Below are positions 51,010 through 59,071 of a stretch of DNA of 64,000 nucleotides, piece after piece. Where the stretch lies: the NCBI RefSeq assembly GCF_934525195.1, contig NZ_CAKSZA010000003.1:62001-126000 (forward strand), read 5' to 3'. Both the position numbers and the translations under genes were made by a program. A model generated the notes under the pieces. That model saw only the letters and a list, made by a program, of their open reading frames with translations, ran no database searches and was not told the origin of the DNA. Source of the DNA: an uncultured Eubacterium sp. (lineage in GTDB: Bacteria; Bacillota; Clostridia; Oscillospirales; Acutalibacteraceae). The first letter of the stretch is position 1. Each line of letters starts with the position of its first letter.

Positions 51010-51232
51010 AGACTGTCGATAAAGCCTCTGAACCACGCCAAAAGATAACTACATTTGCCTCCACTTGAAGCAAGGGGAGGTGGCAACACGAAGTGTTGAC
51101 GGTGGGGTTTTAAAAATGCTGTAAGTATCGAACTTCAGCATTTTTTGCGTTTTTCGTTTTTTGCGAACAAGCGGTACCATTGTACAGCAAAGTTCGCAAG
51201 AAAACGAAATTCAGATCCTTTCTCAACAGCCT
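51010..51232 (+). mobile_element. MITE-like element, copy A4
   Basis: Ends AGACTGTCGATAAAGCCTCTGAA and CTTTCTCAACAGCCT. The internal hairpin is AATGCTGTAAGT/ACTTCAGCATT, in which the right arm has lost bases and pairing is weaker than in A1 and A3. It lies in the ldh upstream region and just downstream of sleB. Confidence 0.7.
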
Positions 51233-51277
51233 ATGTTTTAAATAAATATCCGTCTTTTACATAATTTTAATCCGTTA

Positions 51278-51985
51278 TTAAATGCAAAACCTGTGGTTGC
51301 CGATTTCCTTGATTACCGTGCGGGAGTGCATAAATTTGTCGTTGGTTTTGGCAGGGTTGAAGTAGTACACCGCACCGCCCGATGGGTCCCATCCGTTGAG
51401 TGCGTCCGTGGCGGCACGCTTGCTTGATTCTGCCACAGGCTGATACCAGTTGCTGTCGTTCACGCAGGAAAATGCACCTTTTTGATACACTACACCCGAC
51501 AACGAATCGGGGAATGACGGGTGTGCAACTCTGTTGAGGATGACCGCACCGACCGCAACTTGCCCTTCGTAGCTTTCGCCACGAGCCTCTGCCGAAATCA
51601 CTTTTGCAAGCAATTCAACATCCGCACTCGAATATGCACCGTTTGAACTGCTTGATGACGAACCGCCGAGTCCGAGATACAAAAGCGTGGTTTTTCCGCA
51701 AATACCGTCTGCCGTCAGTCCGCAATTTTTCTGAAAAGCGGTGACGGCTTTTTTCGTTGCCGAACCGTAAATGCCGTCAATCGCACCGTTGTAGTAGCCG
51801 AGAGATTGAAGTTTTTGCTGAATTTTCTTGACTTCACTTCCGCTTGAACCGAGCTTTGACAGGGCATAAACGCTTGTTTCTTTGATGAATGTGTCGTACA
51901 CAATCAGTCCTGCTCCGGCAAAACCAAAGATGATTGCAAACGCAAGCATAAGGCTGACTAAACTTTTGATTATCTTGTTTTTCAT
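51278..51985 (-). CDS. SleB-like cell-wall hydrolase with peptidoglycan-binding domain
   Basis: A 235-aa exported protein. A hydrophobic segment at about residues 9-32 serves as signal or anchor. A PG-binding-1 domain spans about 45-105 (KKIQQKLQSLGYYNGAIDG, SATKKAVTAFQKNCGL). The C-terminal Hydrolase_2 domain has LLAKVISAEARGESYEGQ, with catalytic Glu, and AVGAVILNRVAHPSFP. SleB degrades spore cortex during germination in endospore formers, so this supports sporulation ability, although SleB/CwlJ-like proteins also occur in non-sporulating relatives. The usual partner YpeB is absent; a small membrane protein precedes it. Confidence 0.85.
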   Translation of the reverse strand: MKNKIIKSLVSLMLAFAIIFGFAGAGLIVYDTFIKETSVYALSKLGSSGSEVKKIQQKLQSLGYYNGAIDGIYGSATKKAVTAFQKNCGLTADGICGKTTLLYLGLGGSSSSSSNGAYSSADVELLAKVISAEARGESYEGQVAVGAVILNRVAHPSFPDSLSGVVYQKGAFSCVNDSNWYQPVAESSKRAATDALNGWDPSGGAVYYFNPAKTNDKFMHSRTVIKEIGNHRFCI

Positions 51986-52002
51986 AACTTTCTCCTTGTT
52001 TT

Positions 52003-52278
52003 TTATAAAATGTTGAGGTGGCTGAGCAAAAATGTAATCCCTGCTCCCGACAGCACGGTCATTGCGGAATAGCCGATAATCACCGCCGCTTTTCGCCCGT
52101 CAATTTTTTGTTTCGGCGGTTTCACGGCGGTTGAAGTTGAGATTTTTTCAGCCTCTTTGTGTAGCTTTTTTGCGTCTGTATTTTGTGATGACGGCCGTAC
52201 AAAAAAGATGATTTTTTCAAAATACGGCGATTCGGGATTGGTGATTTCGAGTATTTGCTTGTTGACTCCCTTGAGCAT
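52003..52278 (-). CDS. Small membrane-anchored protein of unknown function
   Basis: A 91-aa protein (MLKGVNKQILEITN start) with a conserved-looking N-terminal part (ESPYFEKIIFFVRP), a Lys-rich linker and one C-terminal transmembrane helix (AVIIGYSAMTVLSGAGITFL). I do not recognise a named family. It is 17 bases upstream of sleB on the same strand and probably in the same transcript. It takes the place where ypeB would be expected, but shows no likeness to YpeB in size or features. Confidence 0.6.
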   Translation of the reverse strand: MLKGVNKQILEITNPESPYFEKIIFFVRPSSQNTDAKKLHKEAEKISTSTAVKPPKQKIDGRKAAVIIGYSAMTVLSGAGITFLLSHLNIL

Positions 52279-52454
52279 AAACATCTTCCTTTTTTGCGTG
52301 CCAATTTTTCGGCACTTAATTATACAAATAGTGTTTGAATATTACACAAAATTTATACATTTCCGCTTTGGGCATTTTCTACATTTCGAACAGATTTTTA
52401 CCCTTGACAATCGTTTTCAAAAAACTTTTCGTATTATTCCACCGATGTTTAAAA

Positions 52455-52575
52455 TGTGGAAAACTATGTGGAAAAGGTGTAAAACTTTCACCGAAAACAC
52501 TATATTTAAGCACTTTTAGGGTGTTGAAAACTTAAAATATGCAAATCTTTCAACATTTTACACATAGTTTTCAAC
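52455..52575. promoter_or_regulatory. Second cluster of DnaA-box-like sites
   Basis: In the 458-bp gap between the small membrane gene and the glycosylase there are two reverse TTTTCCACA boxes (52455-52463 and 52467-52475), a reverse TTTTACACC (52476-52484), a forward TTTTACACA (52556-52564) and a TTTTCAAC half site (52568). They match the TTTTNCACA form seen at the oriC candidate 39 kb away. The rest of the gap is AT-rich without coding potential. Confidence 0.55.
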
Positions 52576-52736
52576 AAAAAAGTTTTTTCAAAAATTTTGT
52601 ATAAATTGCTGTTTTTCACTTTTAGTCTTGACAAAAAAATGATATAATTCAATTATTACAAATAGTCAAAAAAGGAATTTTGATTTTTGCAAACGGCAAA
52701 ATTTTTGTTGTCGTTTGGCAAAGCGGTATATATAAT

Positions 52737-53555
52737 ATGAAAGTAAAAGTTGAAAAAAATAATATAATTGTAAACGAGGTTTCGTGCCTTGACCTTGACT
52801 TGACTCTTGATTGCGGTCAGGCTTTTCGCTGGGAGCGTCAAGAGGACGGCTCATACAAGGGTGTTGCCGGCGGTCACTTTTTGCACATTGCAAAGGACGG
52901 CGACTCGCTCATTTTTTATGATACGGACGAGGCGGTCTTTTATTCCTTTTGGGTGAATTATTTTGATTTGAATAAGGACTATGATGAAATCTGCAACCGT
53001 TTGAAGCAGGACACCTTGCTTGCCTCAACGATTGATGAATATTACGGCATCCGAATTCTCAATCAGGACAGTTGGGAAGCACTCTGTTCTTTCGTCATCA
53101 GCCAGCAGAATAATATAAAAAGGATAAAGCTGATTATTTCTCGGCTGTGCAAAGCGTACGGTGACGAGGTTGCAGACGGTTGGTATTCGTTTCCGTCAGC
53201 CGAAAAGTTGAGTACGCTCGGCGTTGAGGACTTTGAGGCTCTCGGCACAGGCTACCGTGCAAAATATCTTGAACGCCTGTCAAAATCCGTTGCGTGCGGT
53301 GAGGTTGATTTGGATTATATAAAATCATTGCCACTTGCCGAAGCGAAAAAAGAATTGCTCAAAATCTACGGCGTCGGCGAAAAGGTCGCAAACTGCGCCT
53401 TGCTTTTCGGTATGCAGTTTTATTCCTGTTTTCCGCTTGATGTGTGGATGAAAAGGGTGATGGCGTATTATCCCGACGGCTTGCCTCGGTGCTTTGACGG
53501 CGTTGAGGGCATAGCACAGCAATACTTGTTCTATTGGGCAAGAGAAAATTTATGA
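52737..53555 (+). CDS. ogg: 8-oxoguanine DNA glycosylase/AP lyase (OGG1 type)
   Basis: A 272-aa base-excision repair enzyme that removes 8-oxoguanine. The N-terminal domain (LDLTLDCGQAFRW) and helix-hairpin-helix region KIYGVGEKVANCALLF, with the catalytic Lys, then FPLDVWMKRV with the active Asp, match bacterial OGG1. Clostridial versions such as C. acetobutylicum Ogg are of similar size. I chose the ATG at 52737 (an upstream start at 52680 would add 19 residues); neither has a strong ribosome site. rsmE starts 8 bases after the stop. Confidence 0.92.
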   Translation: MKVKVEKNNIIVNEVSCLDLDLTLDCGQAFRWERQEDGSYKGVAGGHFLHIAKDGDSLIFYDTDEAVFYSFWVNYFDLNKDYDEICNRLKQDTLLASTIDEYYGIRILNQDSWEALCSFVISQQNNIKRIKLIISRLCKAYGDEVADGWYSFPSAEKLSTLGVEDFEALGTGYRAKYLERLSKSVACGEVDLDYIKSLPLAEAKKELLKIYGVGEKVANCALLFGMQFYSCFPLDVWMKRVMAYYPDGLPRCFDGVEGIAQQYLFYWARENL

Positions 53556-53563
53556 GGTGAAAA

Positions 53564-54286
53564 ATGCAAAAGTTATTTGTTGAAAATATCAGCGATGAAA
53601 AAATTATTCTTGACGGCGAATCTGCCCGACATATCGCAAAATCCCTGCGTATGAGGGTGGGCGATGTGATTTGCGTAACCGACGGCGGCGGAGAGGACTA
53701 CGGCTGTCAAATCGAGGAAATCACAAAAGATGAGGTTGTCCTAAAGGTCTGCTACAAGCAGGCTTGCGAAAGTGAGCCGACTTGCAAAGTGACGATTTAT
53801 CAGGGTGTGCCGAAAAGCACAAAACTTGAGGATATAATTCAAAAATGCGTGGAACTCGGCGTAACAGAAATTGTGCCGACTCTCACAAAGCGTTGCGTTT
53901 CCCGTCCCGATGACAAATCGGCAGGCAAAAAGAATGTCCGTTATCAAAAGATTGCGCTTGAAGCTGCTCAGCAAAGCGGAAGAGGCATTGTGCCGAAAAT
54001 CGAAAATATGAAAACCTTAAAACAGGCTTTGGCAGAGGACAAAAGCGAAGTCAAAATCGTGTTCTTTGAGGGCGGCGGCAAAAAACTCACCGATATAATA
54101 GATAAAAATACAAAGAGTGTGAGCATTTTCATCGGTCCTGAGGGCGGATTTGAGGAGGCGGAAGTTGAGCAAATCGAATCGGCGGGCGGTGTCCGTGCAA
54201 CCCTCGGCAAGCGAATTCTACGCACCCAAACCGCACCTGTTGCAGGGCTTACGGCTATTATGCTCTTGACGGGTAATTTAGAGTAA
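53564..54286 (+). CDS. rsmE: 16S rRNA (uracil-1498-N3)-methyltransferase
   Basis: RsmE (240 aa) is a SPOUT-fold methyltransferase acting on U1498 in the 30S decoding region. QGVPKSTKLEDIIQKCVELG near residue 84, FIGPEGGFEEAEVE near residue 187 and LGKRILRTQTA near residue 215 form the SAM-binding knot. It starts 8 bases after ogg with AGGTG upstream, so the two are probably transcribed together. Confidence 0.94.
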   Translation: MQKLFVENISDEKIILDGESARHIAKSLRMRVGDVICVTDGGGEDYGCQIEEITKDEVVLKVCYKQACESEPTCKVTIYQGVPKSTKLEDIIQKCVELGVTEIVPTLTKRCVSRPDDKSAGKKNVRYQKIALEAAQQSGRGIVPKIENMKTLKQALAEDKSEVKIVFFEGGGKKLTDIIDKNTKSVSIFIGPEGGFEEAEVEQIESAGGVRATLGKRILRTQTAPVAGLTAIMLLTGNLE

Positions 54287-54369
54287 AAATATTTATGGGT
54301 AGTATAAAGAATTTTTATTGATTGTAAAAAGTCGGTAAAAATGTTTCATTATGAATGTGGCAAATCCTG

Positions 54370-54398
54370 TTGACTTTAACGCTTTTAGGTGCTAAACT
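54370..54398 (+). promoter_or_regulatory. Sigma-A promoter for the binding-protein gene
   Basis: TTGACT (54370-54375), 17-bp spacer, TAAACT (54393-54398), 36 bp before the lipoprotein start codon. Confidence 0.65.
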
Positions 54399-54434
54399 GA
54401 ATGAAAATAAACCAAAGGACAGGAGATTTCCACA

Positions 54435-55466
54435 ATGAGAAAATTAACAAAGAAAATTGCGGCAGTTGTTCTTTCGGCGGTAATGGTTGGCGGTGTATTC
54501 GCAGGCTGTTCCGCTACAAAGGACAACAATGAAACCCCGGAAAAGAAAACATCATACAAGATTGGCATTTGCCAGCTTCTTCAGCACGATGCGCTCGATG
54601 CGGCAACCAAAGGATTTGAGGACAAACTCAAGGAGCTTGGCGAGGCAGAGGGAATTACATTTGAATTCGATTATCAAAACGCTTCAAACGATTCCGCAAA
54701 CTGCACAACAATCGCAAACAAGTTCGTTTCGTCAGGCTATGATTTGATTATGGCAAACGCAACACCTGCACTTCAGGCTTGCACAACAGTAACAGCAGCT
54801 TCGCAAATTCCTGTTGTCGGCACATCCGTAACCGATTATGCGGCTGCACTCGACATTGATATGGGTCCTACAGACGCAACAGGCATCAATGTAACCGGTA
54901 CAAGCGACCTTGCACCGCTCGACCGTCAGGCAGACCAGATTATGGAACTTTTCCCTGAAACAAAGAAAGTCGGCGTAATCTTCTGCTCGGCAGAAACAAA
55001 TTCAAAGCCACAGGCAGACGGTGTTAAAAAAGCACTCGAAGCAAAGGGCGTTACTTGCGAATACTATGCTTTTTCCGATTCAAATGATATTTCGGCAGTT
55101 GCAAAGAAAGCCGCTTCAGAGGTTGATGTAATCTATATTCCAACCGACAACACAGCAGCTTCAAACGGTGCGGTAATTGATGACGCTTGTTCACACGCAA
55201 ATGTTCCGATTATCGCAGGCGAAGAGGGTATCTTTAAAAACACAAAAGCCGTTGCAACTCTTTCAATTTCGTACTACACACTTGGACAGATAACTGCTCA
55301 AATGGCATATGATATTCTTGTAAACGGCAAGAATCCTGCTGAAATGAACATTCAGCAAACATCGGATCTTACTTACAAGTACAATCCTGACCAAGCAAAG
55401 AAGTTTGGCGTTACAATTCCTGACGGCTACGAGGCTGTAACCGAGGAACCAACCACAGAAGAATAA
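54435..55466 (+). CDS. ABC_sub_bind-type substrate-binding lipoprotein
   Basis: A 343-aa lipoprotein with signal peptide and lipobox VFAGC (Cys24). The body follows the ABC_sub_bind/TrpX fold: ICQLLQHDALDAATKGF near residue 45, FVSSGYDLIMANATPALQA, then GTSVTDY and FCSAETNSKPQADGV. Proteins of this class often bind aromatic amino acids (TrpX in streptococci binds tryptophan) but others have different ligands, so the substrate is not assigned. The permease and ATPase genes follow about 320 bp later, behind their own promoter. A Thr/Glu-rich C-terminus ends the protein. Confidence 0.88.
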   Translation: MRKLTKKIAAVVLSAVMVGGVFAGCSATKDNNETPEKKTSYKIGICQLLQHDALDAATKGFEDKLKELGEAEGITFEFDYQNASNDSANCTTIANKFVSSGYDLIMANATPALQACTTVTAASQIPVVGTSVTDYAAALDIDMGPTDATGINVTGTSDLAPLDRQADQIMELFPETKKVGVIFCSAETNSKPQADGVKKALEAKGVTCEYYAFSDSNDISAVAKKAASEVDVIYIPTDNTAASNGAVIDDACSHANVPIIAGEEGIFKNTKAVATLSISYYTLGQITAQMAYDILVNGKNPAEMNIQQTSDLTYKYNPDQAKKFGVTIPDGYEAVTEEPTTEE

Positions 55467-55483
55467 TTAATTTATTAATTAAA

Positions 55484-55607
55484 AAAGCTCCCCTTGTTGC
55501 AAGGGGAGCTGTCGTAAATATAAATCATATAAACCTATCAAGCCTCCCCTTATTATGTGATTAAGGGGAGGTGTCTGCATTTGATATGCAGACGGAGGGG
55601 TTAAAAG
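55484..55607 (+). repeat. Two CTCCCC palindrome units
   Basis: CTCCCCTTGTTGCAAGGGGAG followed by a CCTCCCC...AAGGGGAGG unit with TGCATTTGATATGCAGAC and GGAGGGGTTAAAA, directly after the binding-protein gene. Confidence 0.55.
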
Positions 55608-55623
55608 GACATAACAAGGAATT

Positions 55624-55647
55624 AGGCGAACACAGTTCGCCCCCTAC
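55624..55647 (-). repeat. GGCGAACACAGTTCGCC palindrome
   Basis: Short palindrome copy upstream of the permease promoter. Confidence 0.55.
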
Positions 55648-55700
55648 GGTTTGTCGAAAAATCAATAATCAAATACAATCAGTTATGTGCAAATTAACAG

Positions 55701-55729
55701 TTGACTAATTCAACGCTTTAAAGTATAAT
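55701..55729 (+). promoter_or_regulatory. Sigma-A promoter for the permease-ATPase pair
   Basis: TTGACT (55701-55706), 17-bp spacer, TATAAT (55724-55729). It lets the membrane parts be expressed separately from the binding protein. Confidence 0.7.
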
Positions 55730-55789
55730 GATGAAGTATAATTGAATTTTGGGCTTTTGTTTAGAAGTCCGAGAAATGAGGTAGAATTT

Positions 55790-56689
55790 ATGGGATTCTT
55801 AAATGCTCTGCCGGGTGCTGTCGGTCAGGGACTTATATGGGGCATTATGGCAATCGGTGTGTACATCACATTCAGAGTGCTCGATTTCGCCGACCTTACA
55901 GTTGACGGAACTTTGGCAACAGGCGGTGCTGCTATGGTTATGTCACTTATGGCAGGATGCAATGTTTATCTTGCACTTCTCATCGCATTTGTTGCGGGAT
56001 GCTTGGCAGGACTTGTGACGGGTATACTCAACACGGCGTTCGGTATTCCGCCGATTTTGGCAGGTATTTTGACACAACTTGCACTTTATTCAATCAACTT
56101 GCGTATCTTGGGCAAGGCAAATCAGCCTGTTTCGGGATATAAGTACAATCTTATTTGCTCAATGACAAAGCTCAATCAAGCGCTCATTGTTGCAACAATC
56201 TTTGTTTTGGTCATCATTGCATTGCTCTATTGGTTCTTCGGCACAGAAATCGGCCACGCAATCCGTGCAACAGGCACAAACGCCAATATGGCTCGTGCAA
56301 ACGGTATCAACATCAATTCAACAAAAATCATCGCACTTGTGCTCTCAAACGGCTTGGTAGCACTTGCAGGCGGACTTCTTGCACAGTATCAGGGCTATGC
56401 CGACATCAATATGGGCAGAGGCGCAATCGTTATCGGTCTTGCCGCCGTAATCATCGGCGAAGTGCTTTTCGGCAAGATTTTCAAGAACTTTGCGCTCAAG
56501 CTTTTGGCTGTTGCAATCGGCGGTATCATCTACTATATCGTTATGCAGTTCGTTATCAGCCTCGGTCTTAACACCGACGACCTCAAGCTTCTCACAGCGG
56601 CAGTAGTTGCTGTATTCCTCGGTATTCCATACATCAAGGGCAGATATCAGGAAACTCATATTAAGACTGCAAAAAAGGAGGTTAAGTGA
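55790..56689 (+). CDS. ABC importer permease (TrpY-like)
   Basis: A 299-aa permease of the BPD_transp_2 class, partner of the binding protein at 54435. It has about eight hydrophobic segments. FRVLDFADLTVDGTLATGGA near residue 27 is the family signature, and RATGTNANMARANGINI near residue 160 is the coupling loop. I chose the ATG at 55790 with GAGGT upstream over an in-frame start at 55742. The ATPase gene begins 1 base after its stop. Confidence 0.9.
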   Translation: MGFLNALPGAVGQGLIWGIMAIGVYITFRVLDFADLTVDGTLATGGAAMVMSLMAGCNVYLALLIAFVAGCLAGLVTGILNTAFGIPPILAGILTQLALYSINLRILGKANQPVSGYKYNLICSMTKLNQALIVATIFVLVIIALLYWFFGTEIGHAIRATGTNANMARANGININSTKIIALVLSNGLVALAGGLLAQYQGYADINMGRGAIVIGLAAVIIGEVLFGKIFKNFALKLLAVAIGGIIYYIVMQFVISLGLNTDDLKLLTAAVVAVFLGIPYIKGRYQETHIKTAKKEVK

Positions 56690-56690
56690 T

Positions 56691-57497
56691 ATGTTAGAAA
56701 TTAAGAATGTACATAAAACCTTCAATCCGGGAACTATTAATGAAAAAAAGGCGCTCAACGGCATTGATTTAACTCTCAACGAGGGCGATTTTGTCACTGT
56801 AATCGGTGGCAACGGCGCAGGTAAATCAACAATGCTCAATATGGTTGCAGGCGTTTATCCTGTTGACTGTGGCTCAATCGTTATTGACGGTGTGGATGTC
56901 ACAAAACTTCCGGAGCACAAAAGAGCAAAATATATCGGCAGAGTTTTCCAAGACCCAATGACAGGTACTGCTGCCAATATGCAAATCCTCGAAAACCTTG
57001 CGCTTGCTTCAAGAAGAGGCAGTCACAGAGGTCTCGGCGCAGGTGTAAAGCGTAAGGAAAAGGAAGAATACAAAGAGGTGCTCAAGCATCTTGACCTCGG
57101 TCTTGAGGACAGACTCACTTCAAAGGTTGGTCTTCTTTCGGGCGGTCAGCGTCAGGCTATCACACTTCTTATGGCAACTCTCCGTAAGCCAAAACTTTTG
57201 CTCCTTGACGAGCATACTGCTGCGCTCGACCCAAAAACCGCAAAAAAGGTGCTTGATTTGACAGAAAAAATCGTTGAAGAAAATCACCTCACAACTATTA
57301 TGATTACTCATAATATGAAAGACGCAATCAATATCGGCAACCGCCTCATTATGATGAATGACGGCAAGATTATCTATGATGTTCAGGGCGAAGAAAAGAA
57401 GAAGCTCACCACAGCGGACCTTCTTGCAAAGTTCAAGTTGACATCGGGCGAGGAATTAGAGGACGACAAAATCCTCCTTTCCGAAGCAGAAAATTAA
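56691..57497 (+). CDS. ABC importer ATPase (TrpZ-like)
   Basis: A 268-aa single ABC domain. Walker A is GGNGAGKSTM near residue 39, the signature is LLSGGQRQA near residue 145, and Walker B is LLLLDEHTAALDP, with His in place of the usual Pro after the catalytic Glu. It ends the importer unit with the permease 1 base upstream; AAGGAGG lies within the permease 3' end. The combination with the TrpX-like binding protein makes an importer of the ABC_sub_bind class. Confidence 0.92.
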   Translation: MLEIKNVHKTFNPGTINEKKALNGIDLTLNEGDFVTVIGGNGAGKSTMLNMVAGVYPVDCGSIVIDGVDVTKLPEHKRAKYIGRVFQDPMTGTAANMQILENLALASRRGSHRGLGAGVKRKEKEEYKEVLKHLDLGLEDRLTSKVGLLSGGQRQAITLLMATLRKPKLLLLDEHTAALDPKTAKKVLDLTEKIVEENHLTTIMITHNMKDAINIGNRLIMMNDGKIIYDVQGEEKKKLTTADLLAKFKLTSGEELEDDKILLSEAEN

Positions 57498-57506
57498 CAG
57501 CAAACT

Positions 57507-57535
57507 AATCAGCCTCCTCTTTTTAAGGGGAGGCG
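57507..57535 (+). repeat. CCTCCTC/GGGGAGGC palindrome
   Basis: Short unit GCCTCCTCTTTTTAAGGGGAGGC between the ATPase and the DUF4250 gene; it could act as terminator or stabiliser. Confidence 0.5.
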
Positions 57536-57572
57536 TTGCATATTAATAGGATAAAATAAGGAGGTGCGCATT

Positions 57573-57749
57573 ATGCCTTTGCCAAAAGACCCGTTTATTC
57601 TTTTCAGTATGATAAATATGAAACTGCGTGACAGCTATTCGTCACTCGATGCACTTTGTGATGATATGCACGAAAATAAGGACGAGATTATAAGAACGTT
57701 GTCGGCAGTCGGCTTTGAATATGACGAAGCCACAAATTCATTCAAATAA
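57573..57749 (+). CDS. DUF4250-family protein
   Basis: A 58-aa protein beginning MPLPKDPFILFSMINMKLRD, which matches the DUF4250 family found in many anaerobes. Short, helical (SLDALCDDMHENKDEIIRTL) and without membrane segments. A ribosome site AGGAGG is 8 bases before this ATG; an upstream GTG at 57564 would add 3 residues. Its role is unknown; the helix-turn-helix-like pattern of residues 22-45 is a guess only. Confidence 0.8.
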   Translation: MPLPKDPFILFSMINMKLRDSYSSLDALCDDMHENKDEIIRTLSAVGFEYDEATNSFK

Positions 57750-57751
57750 TA

Positions 57752-57841
57752 AGGCTCCCCTTGTTATGTAATCAAGGGGAGCTGGCAAACCGCAGGTTAG
57801 ACTGAGGGGTTAAAAGGAATTAGGCGAACACAGTTCGCCCT
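57752..57841. repeat. CTCCCC palindrome unit plus GGCGAACACAGTTCGCC
   Basis: GCTCCCCTTGTTATGTAATCAAGGGGAGC, then GGCAAACCGCAGGTTAGACTGAGGGGTT, then the short palindrome at 57822-57841, lying between the DUF4250 gene and the MITE copy A5. Confidence 0.55.
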
Positions 57842-58167
57842 AGCGTGTCGAAAAAGTGTTTTCGACACGCTGTAGGCTGTTGAGAAAGTTTCTGAATTTC
57901 GTTTTCTTGCGAGTGGGAGCTGTACATAGGTACCGCCCCCGAGCAAAAAACGAAAAACGCCAAAAATGCTGTAAGTTCACTACTTACAGCATTTTTAAAC
58001 CCCACCGTCAACACTTCGTGTTGCCACCGTCTCACCTACCGGTTCGGTCGGTGCTTCTGCATTAAAATGCAGAGGTCTCCACAGGAGACCCGCACCCCTT
58101 GCTTCAAGAGGAGGCATAATTCGGTTGATTATATTTTGGCGTGTTTCAGGAGCTTTATCGACAGTCT
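57842..58167 (-). mobile_element. MITE-like element, copy A5
   Basis: A 326-bp copy in minus orientation. It begins AGCGTGTCGAAAAAGTG...CACTTTTTCGACACGCT-type palindrome then AGGCTGTTGAGAAAG, and ends CTTTATCGACAGTCT. The internal hairpin AAATGCTGTAAGT/ACTTACAGCATTT matches A1. It holds the full long module also found alone at 841-966. Its right end is 11 bp from the -35 of the rpsF promoter. Confidence 0.75.
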
Positions 58168-58178
58168 TAAAAAAATCC

Positions 58179-58207
58179 TTGACATCTTGCTTGTCAACTG
58201 CTATAAT
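58179..58207 (+). promoter_or_regulatory. Consensus sigma-A promoter for rpsF-ssb-rpsR
   Basis: TTGACA (58179-58184), 17-bp spacer, TATAAT (58202-58207). The leader of about 80 nt has two small hairpins, CTTGCA...TGCAAG and GCGTAT...ATACGC. A ribosomal S6:S18 leader is possible but I could not match its known CCG-containing motif. Confidence 0.8.
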
Positions 58208-58292
58208 ACTAACACTTGCAGTATGTCTTAATGCAAGTAAATTTTCCTTGCGTATGGATAATACGCCAAAGTCCAAAAGGAGGTGCTGAAGA

Positions 58293-58583
58293 ATGGCATT
58301 AAAAGACTATGAAATCGTAATGGTTTTCTCTCTTTCAAAGGGAGAAGAGGCAGTAAACGCTCTCAAGACAAAGTTCACTGACCTCATCTCAAAGAATGGC
58401 ACTCTCGGCGAAGTAGAGGAGTGGGGCAAGAAGAAGCTTGCTTACGCAATCAACTACGAAACCGATGGTTACTACGTTCTTATCAACTTCTCATCAGATG
58501 AGTCTTTCCCTGCTGAGCTTGACCGTGTAATCAACATTACTGACGGTGTACTTCGCTCACTTATCGTCGCTAAAGGCGAATAA
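58293..58583 (+). CDS. rpsF: 30S ribosomal protein S6
   Basis: S6 (96 aa) sits at the platform of the 30S subunit with S18. It starts MALKDYEIVMVFSLSKGEE and has WGKKKLAYAINYETDGYYV near residue 50, a family hallmark. AAAGGAGG precedes the start, and it heads the classic rpsF-ssb-rpsR operon. ssb starts 14 bases after its stop. Confidence 0.97.
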   Translation: MALKDYEIVMVFSLSKGEEAVNALKTKFTDLISKNGTLGEVEEWGKKKLAYAINYETDGYYVLINFSSDESFPAELDRVINITDGVLRSLIVAKGE

Positions 58584-58597
58584 TTAGGAGGCATACT

Positions 58598-59041
58598 ATG
58601 ATTAATATGGTAGCCCTTATGGGTAGACTTACCTTTGAGCCGGAACTCCGTACAACTCCAAGCGGTGTATCTGTTCTTCGTTTTCAGGTAGCGTGCGATA
58701 GAAATTATCAGCGTTCGGGTCAAGACAGACAGGCAGATTTCATTGACTGTGTTGCATGGCGTCAAACTGCGGAATTTATCAGCAGATATTTCCACAAAGG
58801 CTCAATGATAGCTGTTGAAGGTTCAATCCAAACAAGCAGCTATACAGACAAAAACGGTAACCAAAGAAAACAGGTCGAGGTTGTTGCAAACAACGTATCA
58901 TTCTGCGGTTCAAAGAACGATTCGGGCACAGGAGCTTCTGCTGTAAGCGGTGGTTTCAATGAGCCTGCACCGTCTTATGCAAGCGCAGACAACAGCGATT
59001 TTGAAGAAATCGTTGATGACGATGACGACCTTCCGTTCTAA
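58598..59041 (+). CDS. ssb: Single-stranded DNA-binding protein
   Basis: SSB (147 aa) with an N-terminal OB fold (MINMVALMGRLTFEPELRTT; DFIDCVAWRQTAEF) and a C-terminal acidic tail ending DDDDLPF, which recruits replication and repair partners. The linker is short and Gly/Ser/Ala-rich. Between the two S6/S18 genes it shares their transcript; AGGAGG lies 7 bases before the ATG. The tail is intact. Confidence 0.96.
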   Translation: MINMVALMGRLTFEPELRTTPSGVSVLRFQVACDRNYQRSGQDRQADFIDCVAWRQTAEFISRYFHKGSMIAVEGSIQTSSYTDKNGNQRKQVEVVANNVSFCGSKNDSGTGASAVSGGFNEPAPSYASADNSDFEEIVDDDDDLPF

Positions 59042-59071
59042 CATCTTATTTTAATTAAGGAGGAAACCAAA

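Noticed and set aside
53555..53564. Frameshift or fusion between the glycosylase and rsmE
   Set aside because: Both genes have complete families, intact starts and stops, and a normal short gap; no sign of a shift.
58208..58292. Ribosomal S6:S18 autoregulatory leader
   Set aside because: Two small hairpins are present, but I could not find the known CCG-bearing bulge motif, so I did not call it as a feature.
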